This document shows, in pieces, positions 1 to 6,934 of a stretch of 20,359 bases of DNA. The translations under genes and the position numbers were made by a program. Location: positions 1-20,359 of IMG/VR virus record IMGVR_UViG_3300032293_000024. One strand, written 5' to 3'. The stretch comes from a virus. The notes under the pieces are model-generated. The model was not told where the DNA came from and ran no database searches. It saw nothing but the letters and a program-made list of their open reading frames with translations. The first letter of the stretch is position 1; every line of letters starts with the position of its first letter.

Positions 1-306
1 GACCGTCACAGCACCGGTCGAGTTGTTGAAGATGAAGTAGAGTTTCTTGTTGGCAGGGACGATCAGGTTCGTGCTTGCACCACCCGTACCGGTCAACTCG
101 ATGTACATGTTCCGGGCAACGCCACTGGAACCGTTCGGGATGGTGATCGTCGTGTCAGTGCCGGTTGCAACCGCCTGAGTCACATAGCCAGAGATGGCCT
201 GCTCGATAAGAGTACCGAGGTTCGTGTTGGTGGTAGTGCCCCAGACACCGGCCTGTTCGCCAGTACCGATGAGTTCAAGGGCCAGATTAGTTGAATATGT
301 GCTCAT
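1..306 (-). CDS. Tail fibre-like / virion protein, N-terminal part (runs off the left edge)
   Basis: The first 102 residues are visible, beginning MSTYSTNLALELIGTGEQAG, and the reading frame is still open at base 1. The N-terminus (NLALELIGTGEQAGVWG followed by TNTNLGTLIEQAI) is a pattern I recognise from tail fibre or tail-associated proteins of many environmental phages. The following segment is rich in Thr, Gly and Asn with alternating hydrophobic residues, as in beta-rich fibre proteins. The ATG at 306-304 is preceded by GAGGTAA at good spacing, which overlaps the stop of the upstream repeat protein, so the two are probably translated together. The role in host binding is inferred from family resemblance and position; the receptor-binding end lies outside the window. 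Confidence 0.75.
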   Translation of the reverse strand, partial: MSTYSTNLALELIGTGEQAGVWGTTTNTNLGTLIEQAISGYVTQAVATGTDTTITIPNGSSGVARNMYIELTGTGGASTNLIVPANKKLYFIFNNSTGAVTV

Positions 307-317
307 GTCTAATTACC

Positions 318-1220
318 TCACGCCGCGATCTGTGTCCAATTTGGGTTCTGCGACGTACTGATTCCGTTCCAATTAGCCGTTTGAGAAGTACCTATTCCCG
401 TCCAATTCGGGTCTTGATTGGTGTTGATAATTCCCCAGACGTTGACGGAGCCAACCGCCCCGGTGGCCAACACCCCAGAGACTACAACATTTGCCCCTGC
501 AGATACAGAGACACTTCCTACCGCCCCGGTGGCCGAGACCCCCGTGACAAATACCGTTATCTCAAGCAGGACATTGACCGTGCCGAGCGCCGTAGTGCCC
601 TGTACGCCCGTGACCGAGAGGACTTGGTCCGTGACGACAGATACTGTCCCCACCGCTCCCGTAGCCACAACGCCCGTCACAGCCGCCACAGCAGCCGCTG
701 CTACGACTACAGTTCCTACCGCCCCGGAGGCCGAGACCCCTGAGACAACCGCCGTAGCCGACGCTGCAGCCGTAGCGGTACCAACCTGCCCTGTCCCGGC
801 AACGCCGGTAACAGCAAGAACTTGGTCTGTCTTGACGAAGACGGTGCCCGTCTCGCCCGTCCCAGCAACCCCAGTAACCGCAGCCACCGCCGCTGCAGCC
901 ACCACAACATCGCCAAGCTCACCCGTCCCAGCAAGTCCCGTAACCGGGATGACTTGGTCTGTGACGACAAAAACGGTGCCCGTCTGACCCGTAGCCTCAA
1001 CGCCGTTCAGGACGACATTGGCGATACCAGAGACTACGACCGTCCCTATGGCACCTGAAGCCGAGACCCCGGTGACGGGGATGAGCGTAGACGCAGCAAC
1101 GCTTACCGTGCCGACAAAACCTGTCGCGGTAAGATTACCAACACCCTCGCCCCAGCCTTGTTCGCCCCAGCCTACGCCAGAGGCGTTCCAACCGTCAAAG
1201 GCGACAATTACGCCTGCCAC
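318..1220 (-). CDS. 22-residue repeat virion protein, probably tail-associated
   Basis: This 300-residue protein is built from about ten tandem units of 22 residues with the pattern V-T-G-V-x-A-T-G-x-x-G-T-V-x-V. Two linker types recur within the units (VTDQV and AAAAVAA), giving a looser 44-residue order. The N-terminus (about residues 1-28) is rich in Gly and Trp. The C-terminus has three shorter repeats of about 11 residues around PNW-T-x-I and TSQ. Such regular Gly/Val/Thr repeats suggest a beta-solenoid or a string of small beta modules. It lies between tail-type genes. The start is a GTG with only a short, close Shine-Dalgarno-like AAGGA, so it is less certain. Function is inferred from composition and neighbours. 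Confidence 0.8.
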   Translation of the reverse strand: MAGVIVAFDGWNASGVGWGEQGWGEGVGNLTATGFVGTVSVAASTLIPVTGVSASGAIGTVVVSGIANVVLNGVEATGQTGTVFVVTDQVIPVTGLAGTGELGDVVVAAAAVAAVTGVAGTGETGTVFVKTDQVLAVTGVAGTGQVGTATAAASATAVVSGVSASGAVGTVVVAAAAVAAVTGVVATGAVGTVSVVTDQVLSVTGVQGTTALGTVNVLLEITVFVTGVSATGAVGSVSVSAGANVVVSGVLATGAVGSVNVWGIINTNQDPNWTGIGTSQTANWNGISTSQNPNWTQIAA

Positions 1221-1239
1221 GGTCCTTTGCCTAACTTAA

Positions 1240-1695
1240 TCAGGCGATACGAAGGATAGCAGTCGTCGAGGTCGCAGCCGGGAACTGGATGGTGAAGTTG
1301 CCCGCCGTCGAGGTCTTATCCCCGCCGAACGCCAACACCGCAACAGTCTTGTTACCCTGAGTCGCGTTGTAGATCAACGCACCGTTTGAGGTGATGGTCG
1401 CGCTACTAAAAGTGACATCGTCGAAGTCAAGCCACGCGGTCGTGCTCGTGAAGGTCGGAGCCTGCGAGATCGTAAGCGTCAAACCCCCCGCCGTGTAGTT
1501 CGTGCCAGACGAGGAGACTTCGTTGGAAGTCGTATACGCCGTGGTCGAAGCATCGAGCGTGGCCGATGAGGTGTAGAGCGCGATCTTGAAGACATCCGCA
1601 GCACCCGAAGCACGGGTAGGTGCGGTACCGAAGTTGTGTGTTGCCGTCAAGATTTCAGTCTTGAAGGAAGTCGTCATAGCCTGAGTGATAGCCAT
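1240..1695 (-). CDS. Conserved phage structural-region protein (unknown role)
   Basis: The 151-residue product begins MAITQAMTTSFKTEILTATH and includes FKIALYTSSATLDASTTAYT, a pattern I recognise as a widespread phage protein family of the tail/virion region. Composition is rich in Thr, Ser and Ala with many beta-prone stretches, no signal peptide and no membrane helix, as for a small structural subunit. The ATG at 1695 has a textbook ribosome site (AGGAGATTGAG before ATG). It sits two bases from the preceding gene, in the middle of the leftward virion block. I do not know a demonstrated biochemical function; a tail or baseplate-associated structural role is inference. Confidence 0.8.
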   Translation of the reverse strand: MAITQAMTTSFKTEILTATHNFGTAPTRASGAADVFKIALYTSSATLDASTTAYTTSNEVSSSGTNYTAGGLTLTISQAPTFTSTTAWLDFDDVTFSSATITSNGALIYNATQGNKTVAVLAFGGDKTSTAGNFTIQFPAATSTTAILRIA

Positions 1696-1696
1696 C

Positions 1697-1936
1697 TCAA
1701 TCTCCTAAACGCGAAGCCGCGTCACTAAAACCGTTTTCGTTCAAATACCGTCGCACATTCATCCGCTCGGACTCCTGCGCTTCTTGCAGGTACTTCACTA
1801 GTACCCGGTTCAGTTCTTCCTTCGTCTGTACGCGAAGGATGCGGGTTGTCGCCCGTTCAGCAATCTCTTCCGGGGTATAGCCCCGGTTCTCTGTCGTCTG
1901 GACAAAGACTTGACCAAGTTCCATGTGTCCGTCCAT
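1697..1936 (-). CDS. Small conserved phage protein, helical
   Basis: The 79-residue product contains MELGQVFVQTTENRGYTPEEIAERA, a recurring phage motif, followed by a charged, probably helical segment with many Glu, Arg and Lys. I chose the ATG at 1936 because it overlaps the upstream stop as TGATG and has AGGTGA about eight bases before it. A TTG three bases earlier and an ATG at 1924 are alternatives. The gene directly follows the adaptor-like gene and is very likely translationally coupled to it. Similar small proteins occur next to tail and connector genes in other phages, but the function is unknown to me. Confidence 0.75.
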   Translation of the reverse strand: MDGHMELGQVFVQTTENRGYTPEEIAERATTRILRVQTKEELNRVLVKYLQEAQESERMNVRRYLNENGFSDAASRLGD

Positions 1937-2574
1937 CAAGTCACCTGTACCCGAACCTGACCAGAACGATACGCATCCTGACGGTCCAGACCATCGCCCA
2001 GACGCTTGAGAAGCCCAAGGGCTTCCTGATACTTGGCCTCGTAGTTCTGCATCATATCACCCTCACCCTTGAGGTAGGTGTACGCCTCACGGAGCGAACC
2101 GTAGAGCAGTACCGTCTCGAAGTTCTCCCCAAGCCACGAGGTAGAGTTCGTGACGATGGAGGGCGGGTAGTAGAAATAGTGCAATTCGGCAGAGTAATTG
2201 AGGTCAGGCGTCGGCCCCAACAACATGGTCGCATTATCAAAAATGGCGTAGTAGGCAGGCTTACCCGTGCTGTTGGGCGGCGGATACGCAGCCCGGATGT
2301 AGTTCACATCCTTGTTCAGCAGGTACTCGTACTCGCCCGTAGTCGGGTCGATGACCGCCAAGGAGAACGTCGAGAGCCAATCAGAGGGCAGCGAGAAGTA
2401 CCGAAAATTCTGCGTCATCGTGCCCGTGACGTTCTTGCGAAGCGCCGGGATCTGCACAGAGTTGTAGATGCGCTCCTCAGCCAACTGCACAAACGTCGGG
2501 ATATTGGCCACGAAGCTCTGCTCCGTAGACTCGCAGTAATCCTGAAGCAGCGTGGATAGCTGAGCGTAGTTCAT
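1936..2574 (-). CDS. Phage adaptor protein (SU10-adaptor-like)
   Basis: This 212-residue protein begins MNYAQLSTLLQDYCESTEQS and continues FVANIPTFVQLAEERIYNSV, which matches my memory of the SU10-type phage adaptor family. These are head-tail connector subunits that dock on the portal ring and join it to the tail. Typical family features seen are the helical N-terminus, a central beta region (about residues 55-140) with PPP and YYAIFDNATMLLGPTP, and a C-terminal helical tail with EAKYQEALGLLKRL. Length fits the family. It overlaps the next gene as TGATG. The assignment is from pattern recognition; no profile search was possible. Confidence 0.8.
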   Translation of the reverse strand: MNYAQLSTLLQDYCESTEQSFVANIPTFVQLAEERIYNSVQIPALRKNVTGTMTQNFRYFSLPSDWLSTFSLAVIDPTTGEYEYLLNKDVNYIRAAYPPPNSTGKPAYYAIFDNATMLLGPTPDLNYSAELHYFYYPPSIVTNSTSWLGENFETVLLYGSLREAYTYLKGEGDMMQNYEAKYQEALGLLKRLGDGLDRQDAYRSGQVRVQVT

Positions 2575-2576
2575 CG

Positions 2577-2768
2577 TTACGGAGACCAGCCCGCCCGGAC
2601 CTTACCGTTGAAGGCCAAGTCGATCTGCGAGACGAACTTAGTACCCTTCGTTGCGGCACCGGCACCTTTCATCTTCATGTGGGTGACGCCCTTGTTCACG
2701 TCCTTTTCAGGGTAGCCATTGCGACCCGTCGAGTCGGTGTTCGGCTTGATCTTGCTCATGTCCTTCAT
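2577..2768 (-). CDS. Small basic phage protein
   Basis: The 63-residue product begins MKDMSKIKPNTDSTGRNGYP and is rich in Lys and Gly, with a KGVTHMKMKGAGAATKGTKF stretch. The ATG at 2768 is preceded by GAGGTAATTGAC, nearly the same ribosome site used by the fibre-like gene at 306. An internal ATG at 2759 has no such site. The gene lies two bases before the adaptor-like gene and six after another small basic gene, so it belongs to the same operon. No enzyme motif or membrane segment is visible. It is one of several small lysine-rich proteins in this part of the genome; nucleic acid or virion association is possible but unproven. Confidence 0.65.
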   Translation of the reverse strand: MKDMSKIKPNTDSTGRNGYPEKDVNKGVTHMKMKGAGAATKGTKFVSQIDLAFNGKVRAGWSP

Positions 2769-2773
2769 GTCAA

Positions 2774-2947
2774 TTACCTCGGGCCAGACGAACCGCGCAT
2801 CGGGCTGCGCTGATTCATGACCTTAGCCATGCCACGACCGTACTTCTTCATCTCGCTGTTGGTCTTGCCGCCAGCACGCATTTTGTGCATAGACCTTTCG
2901 TGCTTGCCGACTTCTTCTCGCGCAATCTTACGCATACCGTTCTTCAT
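2774..2947 (-). CDS. 57-residue basic protein
   Basis: This short frame encodes MKNGMRKIAREEVGKHERSM, then HKMRAGGKTNSEMKKYGRGM, and ends SPMRGSSGPR. It has a near-consensus ribosome site (CTAGGAGATTGAG before ATG) identical in its core to that of the gene at 1695. It fits exactly between neighbours, with its stop six bases before the next start, which supports it being real despite its size. The protein is Lys/Arg-rich with the KKYGRGMAKVM pattern common to small phage proteins. Its function is unknown. Confidence 0.7.
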   Translation of the reverse strand: MKNGMRKIAREEVGKHERSMHKMRAGGKTNSEMKKYGRGMAKVMNQRSPMRGSSGPR

Positions 2948-2956
2948 CTCAATCTC

Positions 2957-3334
2957 CTAGGTCGTTACGACCGTTACAGACCCGACCTGACCGGTCGGAG
3001 CCAAAGTGTTGGGGGTCAGCCCCACATCGTAAGAACTTGCCCCGCCTACCGGGTTCCATCCCCACTGGATCATTCTACTACCACCTGCGCCGTTATTGCC
3101 TTCCTCGAAGTAAGACAGGTCAGGGCGAGGGTTCCTAAGCGCCTGCGGGTCATCGACTGGGTACAGCCCAAGCGACAACTGCGGCTGGTCAGGCTCCCAG
3201 CACTCCGGGCAGACCAAGATGTTCACGTTCTTGGTCTTGATGACAAGGCTCTTCAACTGTCGCAATTTGTACCGGAACCCACACCGGTCGCACTCCGCGA
3301 TAGCATGTTTGCCGGATGCAAAACGATTAGGCAT
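2957..3334 (-). CDS. Zinc-ribbon phage protein
   Basis: The 125-residue protein begins MPNRFASGKHAIAECDRCGF and carries two CxxC knuckles, C15-x2-C18 and C42-x2-C45, separated by about 23 residues with basic and hydrophobic content. This is the layout of a zinc ribbon. The phrase VNILVCPECWEPDQPQL is one I recognise from a conserved phage family. The C-terminal half is Gly/Pro/Thr-rich without clear motifs. The ATG overlaps the upstream stop as TGATG, so it is coupled to the connector-like gene before it. A structural or DNA-contacting role at the neck is possible; zinc binding is inferred from the cysteines. Confidence 0.78.
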   Translation of the reverse strand: MPNRFASGKHAIAECDRCGFRYKLRQLKSLVIKTKNVNILVCPECWEPDQPQLSLGLYPVDDPQALRNPRPDLSYFEEGNNGAGGSRMIQWGWNPVGGASSYDVGLTPNTLAPTGQVGSVTVVTT

Positions 3335-4059
3335 CAGTAGCCGCCCAAGAAACTCTGGCGGGGCACAAACCGCACTGCCGCCTTCTCACGGTCCTCGCCA
3401 GCAGCCAAGTCCCAAGCCTCGTCGTATTGTTCCTTCAAGACCGCCATGCGGGACTCAGCCCCCGGAATCTTCATCGAGAGCATATAAGCCAGCCCAGCCA
3501 CAAGGCAGGGCATAAAGCGGAACGGGATGTCCTGACCGTTCACGCCCGTACCGGGGTCGAACATACGCACGAGCCGGGTGTAGACCAGCGTCCACGTCGT
3601 CGTGTTATCGGGCAGGGGCCACACTGTGTACTGCGGATGGACTACGACGTTATCAGCGCCCGTTGCGCCTGTGCGCCGATTGATCCAAATCTGGATGGGG
3701 CGACCCGTCGCGTTCTTGTTAGGGATGGACAGGTAGGTCGAAGAGGAGATGCGCGAGATGTTGATGTCTTGCTGGCTCGTGCCCGACCCAGTACGGATCA
3801 CATGGTCAAGCAGGTCCACCGTATCAACAGGCAGGTTATAAGTCCCGACGTTGTAGGACAGGGTTTGCGTGCCCGTCTCAAGCGTCCAGAGGTTGATGCC
3901 TCGGTTCGCCCAGTCCATCAAAAGCAGGCCGAGACTACGCTTCGACGTACGGAAGTCGTAGCCCGTACGCAGTTCAGCACCGCAACGCTCGAAAGCCTCT
4001 TCGATGATCGTGTTGAGGTCGAGGTTGAAGTCGGTCGTAGCTGTAGTCTTGTCAACCAT
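3334..4059 (-). CDS. Putative head-tail connector / tail tube-type protein
   Basis: The 241-residue product has an N-terminal helical region FNLDLNTIIEEAFERCGAEL followed by GYDFRTSKRSLGLLLMDWAN and RGINLWTLE. This signature is common to a family of phage neck proteins comparable in size and layout to tail tubular protein A or connector subunits of podoviruses. The middle part (about residues 70-160) is beta-rich with YNLPVDTVDLLDHVIRTG, and the C-terminal part is helical (GLAYMLSMKIPGAESRMAVL). The ribosome site is AAAGGA about ten bases upstream. It precedes the zinc-ribbon and adaptor-like genes, consistent with a neck module. The exact position in the virion is inferred. Confidence 0.72.
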   Translation of the reverse strand: MVDKTTATTDFNLDLNTIIEEAFERCGAELRTGYDFRTSKRSLGLLLMDWANRGINLWTLETGTQTLSYNVGTYNLPVDTVDLLDHVIRTGSGTSQQDINISRISSSTYLSIPNKNATGRPIQIWINRRTGATGADNVVVHPQYTVWPLPDNTTTWTLVYTRLVRMFDPGTGVNGQDIPFRFMPCLVAGLAYMLSMKIPGAESRMAVLKEQYDEAWDLAAGEDREKAAVRFVPRQSFLGGY

Positions 4060-4066
4060 CTACTTT

Positions 4067-4315
4067 TTATCCTTTGCCCGCTTGGCGGTAGCTGCGCGTT
4101 TTAGCAGCAATGCCTTTGGGTTGCGAGACAAATTGCTTGCCTTGGGCTTTGCCTTTTCGCTTGGCGGCAGAAGTTCGGGCGTACTCAGCAGGGCTGAGAG
4201 CTTTAATCGCAGCCTCTGGTAGGTATCTTTCACCCGTGTCAGAAGATCGTTTACCACTTTTCGTTCTCCATTTCTGCTGCCCCCAAGCCTTGAGGGACTG
4301 TTGTGGGGCTTTCAT
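4067..4315 (-). CDS. DUF5872-like small basic protein
   Basis: The 82-residue protein contains LKAWGQQKWRTKSGKRSS, then TGERYLPEAAIKALSPAEYA and KGKQFVSQPKGIAAKTRSYR. I recognise this as the conserved core of a small protein family found in phages and large viruses, which I believe is named DUF5872. It is strongly basic, with no membrane segment. The overlapping frame at 4060-4257 on the same strand is rejected because this frame carries the conserved motifs. It lies eight bases upstream of the connector-like gene. Nucleic acid binding is a reasonable guess from charge; no function is established to my knowledge. Confidence 0.8.
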   Translation of the reverse strand: MKAPQQSLKAWGQQKWRTKSGKRSSDTGERYLPEAAIKALSPAEYARTSAAKRKGKAQGKQFVSQPKGIAAKTRSYRQAGKG

Positions 4316-4348
4316 TTAAGCGTACCTGTAACCATCAAAAACTTGCGG

Positions 4349-5506
4349 TCACGCATTGTGCATTCTGGAAGACCTTATCATGTCTTCTAGAACTTTTTGT
4401 CTATGAGGGGCAAGTGCAGAGTCTCCAAAATCAATGTTTTTTGCTGCAAATTGCTGTTTTAAATAATCTATATTACGGTCTACGGTTTTTTGAGTAGAAC
4501 GGCGGTGCTCTTCTTGACTTGCCATAGCACTGAGGGGTTCACTATAAGAACCGGGATAATCGGATGGCGGGTTAATAGGTATTCCATTTGCCCGAGCAAG
4601 AGATGTCAAAGTATTTATTTCAGAAGGTTCAAAGTTTTGCAGTGCGCCGGGCATCCTCGTTATATTGTCACTTGACCCACGCCGCCTCATGTCTGAATAC
4701 AACTGATTTAATTGAGTCTGCGGAGGACCGTTCTGCGAATCAATGTACTGATACTGCGGGAACTGCGATCTGAATCCACCAAGTCCGCTAAACAGACTAC
4801 CCATCATGCCGCCCTGCTGAGGCATCTGTTGCCGCATTGCGGCTTGAGGCGCATCAATCTGACTGTTGGAAGCCGGGACCCGTGAGATACCTGTCATGTC
4901 CCCCATATTAGCCATCATCTGATGCCGATCCATTTCAGTCATTGGACTCGGTCTTGACATACGCATATCCGGCATATCGTCTGTTAATCGCCCTCCTTCG
5001 CGGCCACCCATAAAGTTGGGGCCGAACGCTCCCGTGTGGTAAGGGACGTTGCCGTAGTCAGGCTGTCTGTTGAACCCCATCTGCTGTTGCAACAAATTCT
5101 GCATTATCTGCTGTTGACGCCCAAAGCCAAACCCGCCACCCATCATCGGATTAAATCCGCCGCCAAACATGCCGTAGCCACCAAGGCCGCCAATCCCACC
5201 CATCATCGGGTTGAAGCCGCCGAAGCCTCCGCCGAAGCCGCCCATCATCGGGTTAAAGCCTCCGCCAAAGCCACCCATCATCGGGTTGAAGCCGCCAAAG
5301 CCCCCGCCAAAGCCGCCCATCATCGGGTTGAAGCCGCCGTAGCCGCCCATGCCGCCACCAAAAGGCGACCCATAACCGCCCATTCCGCCGCCGTAGCCGC
5401 CCTGATTACCAAAGCCACCACCGCCCATGCGGGAATTCATGACCTGACCGTATCCGCCTTGTGGGGCAGTAGTCGGCGTACCTTGTCCGGTCATCATGTT
5501 ATTCAA
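4349..5506 (-). CDS. Gly/Met-rich repeat protein with FNPMMGG motifs
   Basis: This 385-residue protein has a low-complexity N-terminal third made of Gly, Phe, Tyr and Met, with five copies of FNPMMGG separated by GFGGG-type linkers (about residues 55-128). The middle is Gln/Met/Arg-rich (QQQIMQNLLQQQ) and the C-terminal part, about residues 270-385, is a more ordinary charged, helical region. The TTG at 5506 overlaps the upstream stop as TTGA; an ATG three codons later (5497) is an alternative start. There is no signal peptide or clear membrane helix. I do not recognise a function. The glycine/aromatic composition resembles adhesive or phase-separating segments, and the neighbours suggest a virion or internal protein. 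Confidence 0.75.
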   Translation of the reverse strand: MNNMMTGQGTPTTAPQGGYGQVMNSRMGGGGFGNQGGYGGGMGGYGSPFGGGMGGYGGFNPMMGGFGGGFGGFNPMMGGFGGGFNPMMGGFGGGFGGFNPMMGGIGGLGGYGMFGGGFNPMMGGGFGFGRQQQIMQNLLQQQMGFNRQPDYGNVPYHTGAFGPNFMGGREGGRLTDDMPDMRMSRPSPMTEMDRHQMMANMGDMTGISRVPASNSQIDAPQAAMRQQMPQQGGMMGSLFSGLGGFRSQFPQYQYIDSQNGPPQTQLNQLYSDMRRRGSSDNITRMPGALQNFEPSEINTLTSLARANGIPINPPSDYPGSYSEPLSAMASQEEHRRSTQKTVDRNIDYLKQQFAAKNIDFGDSALAPHRQKVLEDMIRSSRMHNA

Positions 5507-5802
5507 TCGCGGTATCCCCCGCCTTTGGCCTTATAACTCTTGGCAAGCAACTGTGCTTTGCGTGCCGACCATTGCCCTGCTGCAGTGCCCTGCACAGCCC
5601 GTCCCTTGATGGACTTGAAGAGGCTCTCGCGCATACCCGGCTTGGTGTAGTTCCCGGCCTGATTGACCTTGCTCTTCACCTTGCCGCCCTTGGCATGACG
5701 AATCGGCTCACCCGTGCCAATCACGGGCTTATCGTCCCCACGGCGCTTAGCGCGGGGGATCTTGCTCGGAGCCATAGCGCCCATGCCTCGGGATGGCATC
5801 AT
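5503..5802 (-). CDS. Small basic conserved phage protein (GNYTKPGMR family)
   Basis: The 99-residue protein carries KSKVNQAGNYTKPGMRESLF followed by QWSARKAQLLAKSYKAKGGG, a motif pair I recognise from a widespread family of small phage proteins. It is strongly basic, with HAKGGKVKSK preceding the motif. The first ATG overlaps the upstream stop as TAATG, so translation is likely coupled. No catalytic motif is visible. Its repeated presence beside other lysine-rich miniproteins and structural genes suggests a virion-associated or DNA-associated role, which is inference only. Confidence 0.8.
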   Translation of the reverse strand: MMPSRGMGAMAPSKIPRAKRRGDDKPVIGTGEPIRHAKGGKVKSKVNQAGNYTKPGMRESLFKSIKGRAVQGTAAGQWSARKAQLLAKSYKAKGGGYRD

Positions 5803-6290
5803 TAGACAAACTTCCCGCGAGTCTTACCCTTGGTCACGCAGCCATCAGCACGCTTGGAAGCAGACGAGACGGAGCCGCCCTTCTTCATCTTCTTGACCCC
5901 GCCGCCTTTGCTATACCCCGGCGAATCATCTTCAGAACTACCCTGAAACCGGGCAGCGCCTCGACGCATAGCACGATCCATATCACCCTGCTTTAAAGCA
6001 AGATACATTTTTGGATCTTCTTCACGCATTTTTTCAAGCCGCATACCGGCATCAGCCAATTCTGAACGAACGGCCAAATCTCTGTCTTTTTCAGACATAG
6101 CCCGACGCGGATTGCTCAAAGCACGATCTTTATCGCTGATTAACTCTTCGTAGTCGTATAGACCGCGACCACGAAATTGATTGATCTTAGAGGGATTATA
6201 TATGCCCGACTCGCCGTATCTTTTTTCAGCACGATCAAGGATGCCCTGCCGTTTACCACGCGCAGCAGTACCGCGTTGCGGGCCAGCCAT
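5802..6290 (-). CDS. Basic protein with SASKRADG C-terminal motif
   Basis: The 162-residue protein begins MAGPQRGTAARGKRQGILDR. Its middle part (about residues 40-125) is charged and probably helical (SEKDRDLAVRSELADAGMRL), and the C-terminus is Lys/Gly-rich with GYSKGGGVKKMKKGG and then SSASKRADG followed by KGKTRGK. The same C-terminal motif ends the next gene upstream (6290-6532), which implies shared ancestry or a shared target. The start overlaps the upstream stop as TAATG. I do not know its function. AT content is locally higher in the middle part than in neighbouring genes, which may mark a separately acquired segment. Confidence 0.75.
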   Translation of the reverse strand: MAGPQRGTAARGKRQGILDRAEKRYGESGIYNPSKINQFRGRGLYDYEELISDKDRALSNPRRAMSEKDRDLAVRSELADAGMRLEKMREEDPKMYLALKQGDMDRAMRRGAARFQGSSEDDSPGYSKGGGVKKMKKGGSVSSASKRADGCVTKGKTRGKFV

Positions 6291-6532
6291 TAGCAGGTTC
6301 CACCGTAGCGCAACATCTTGCCCTTGGTCTTACCCTTGACAGCAATGCCGTCAGCACGCTTGGAAGCAGAAGAATGAACCTTGCCACCATGCTTATAACC
6401 GGGCATACCGCCACCCATCATGCCCTTCTTGCCACGCATCTCAGCCATCTCGTGCTTGAGCATCGACTTCGGAGCGCCCTTCTTCTTCATGAACGACACT
6501 TCCTTCTTCATCATAGCCTTGGACTCTTTCAT
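6290..6532 (-). CDS. Small Lys/Met-rich protein with SASKRADG motif
   Basis: The 80-residue product begins MKESKAMMKKEVSFMKKKGA, continues with MLKHEMAEMRGKKGMMGGGM, and ends with KHGGKVHSSASKRADG and KGKTKGK. The last part matches the C-terminus of the following gene. It has extreme Lys and Met content, no hydrophobic segment, and only one cysteine, at the C-terminus. Its ATG overlaps the stop of the 49-residue gene upstream by four bases (ATGA), a sign of coupled translation. Homologous small proteins occur next to capsid genes in other phages as far as I recall; the function is unknown. Confidence 0.75.
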   Translation of the reverse strand: MKESKAMMKKEVSFMKKKGAPKSMLKHEMAEMRGKKGMMGGGMPGYKHGGKVHSSASKRADGIAVKGKTKGKMLRYGGTC

Positions 6533-6678
6533 TTCGATTTACTCCCAAATTTACGGCCTTTGTCGGCCTTGGTGAATTCCTTCGCCACTTTAGCCGGGAC
6601 CCCGACTTTTTTAGCAAAGGCTGGATTATGGGCGGCTGCCCGCATCAGATTAGCTTGAGCTTTGGACTTGCTTGGCAT
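6529..6678 (-). CDS. 49-residue conserved basic miniprotein
   Basis: The frame encodes MPSKSKAQANLMRAAAHNPA, then FAKKVGVPAKVAKEFTKADK and GRKFGSKSK. I recognise this as a very common tiny phage protein (SKAQ-x-LM followed by HNPAFAKKVG and FTKADKG). The ATG at 6678 is preceded by GGAAG at about eight bases, and the stop overlaps the next ATG by four bases. The protein is basic and likely helical. Its role is unknown; conservation of the pattern is the main evidence that it is real. Confidence 0.82.
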   Translation of the reverse strand: MPSKSKAQANLMRAAAHNPAFAKKVGVPAKVAKEFTKADKGRKFGSKSK

Positions 6679-6679
6679 C

Positions 6680-6934
6680 TCAGCACTTCCACGCCCTGAG
6701 CGACTTGTTGATCCGGCTGTCAGGGTCGTTGGCCGTCTTGGCGCTCGTGAGCTTGCTCTTCATGCCCTTCATGCGGGCACAGAACGAATCCCGACGAGAA
6801 CCACCTTCAGGCTGAGGACGCTTCAGGCCCGGCTTACCCGGATTGGCTTTGTTATAAGACGCTCTGCCTTTGGCATTCAAGCCGCCAGCAGGGTTCTTAC
6901 CTTCCTTGCGCTGCCACGCAGGAGACTTAGCCAT
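6680..6934 (-). CDS. DUF6321-like small basic protein
   Basis: The 84-residue protein begins MAKSPAWQRKEGKNPAGGLN, then AKGRASYNKANPGKPGLKRP, and ends with SRRDSFCARMKGMKSKL and DPDSRINKSLRAWKC. This is a well-conserved phage family that I believe corresponds to DUF6321. I start at the ATG at 6934, where the family pattern begins, rather than at a GTG seven codons upstream. This start overlaps the preceding gene by eight bases. It has about 25 percent Lys plus Arg and two cysteines. A DNA- or capsid-associated role is plausible from charge; no activity is known to me. Confidence 0.82.
   Translation of the reverse strand: MAKSPAWQRKEGKNPAGGLNAKGRASYNKANPGKPGLKRPQPEGGSRRDSFCARMKGMKSKLTSAKTANDPDSRINKSLRAWKC

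Noticed and set aside
418-987. Plus-strand open frame of 189 residues rich in Thr, Ala and Pro.
   Set aside because: It is the mirror image of the repetitive minus-strand gene at 318-1220 and has no ribosome site; repeats keep the opposite strand open.
4060-4257. Minus-strand frame of 65 residues overlapping the DUF5872-like gene.
   Set aside because: The other frame (4067-4315) carries the conserved family motifs.
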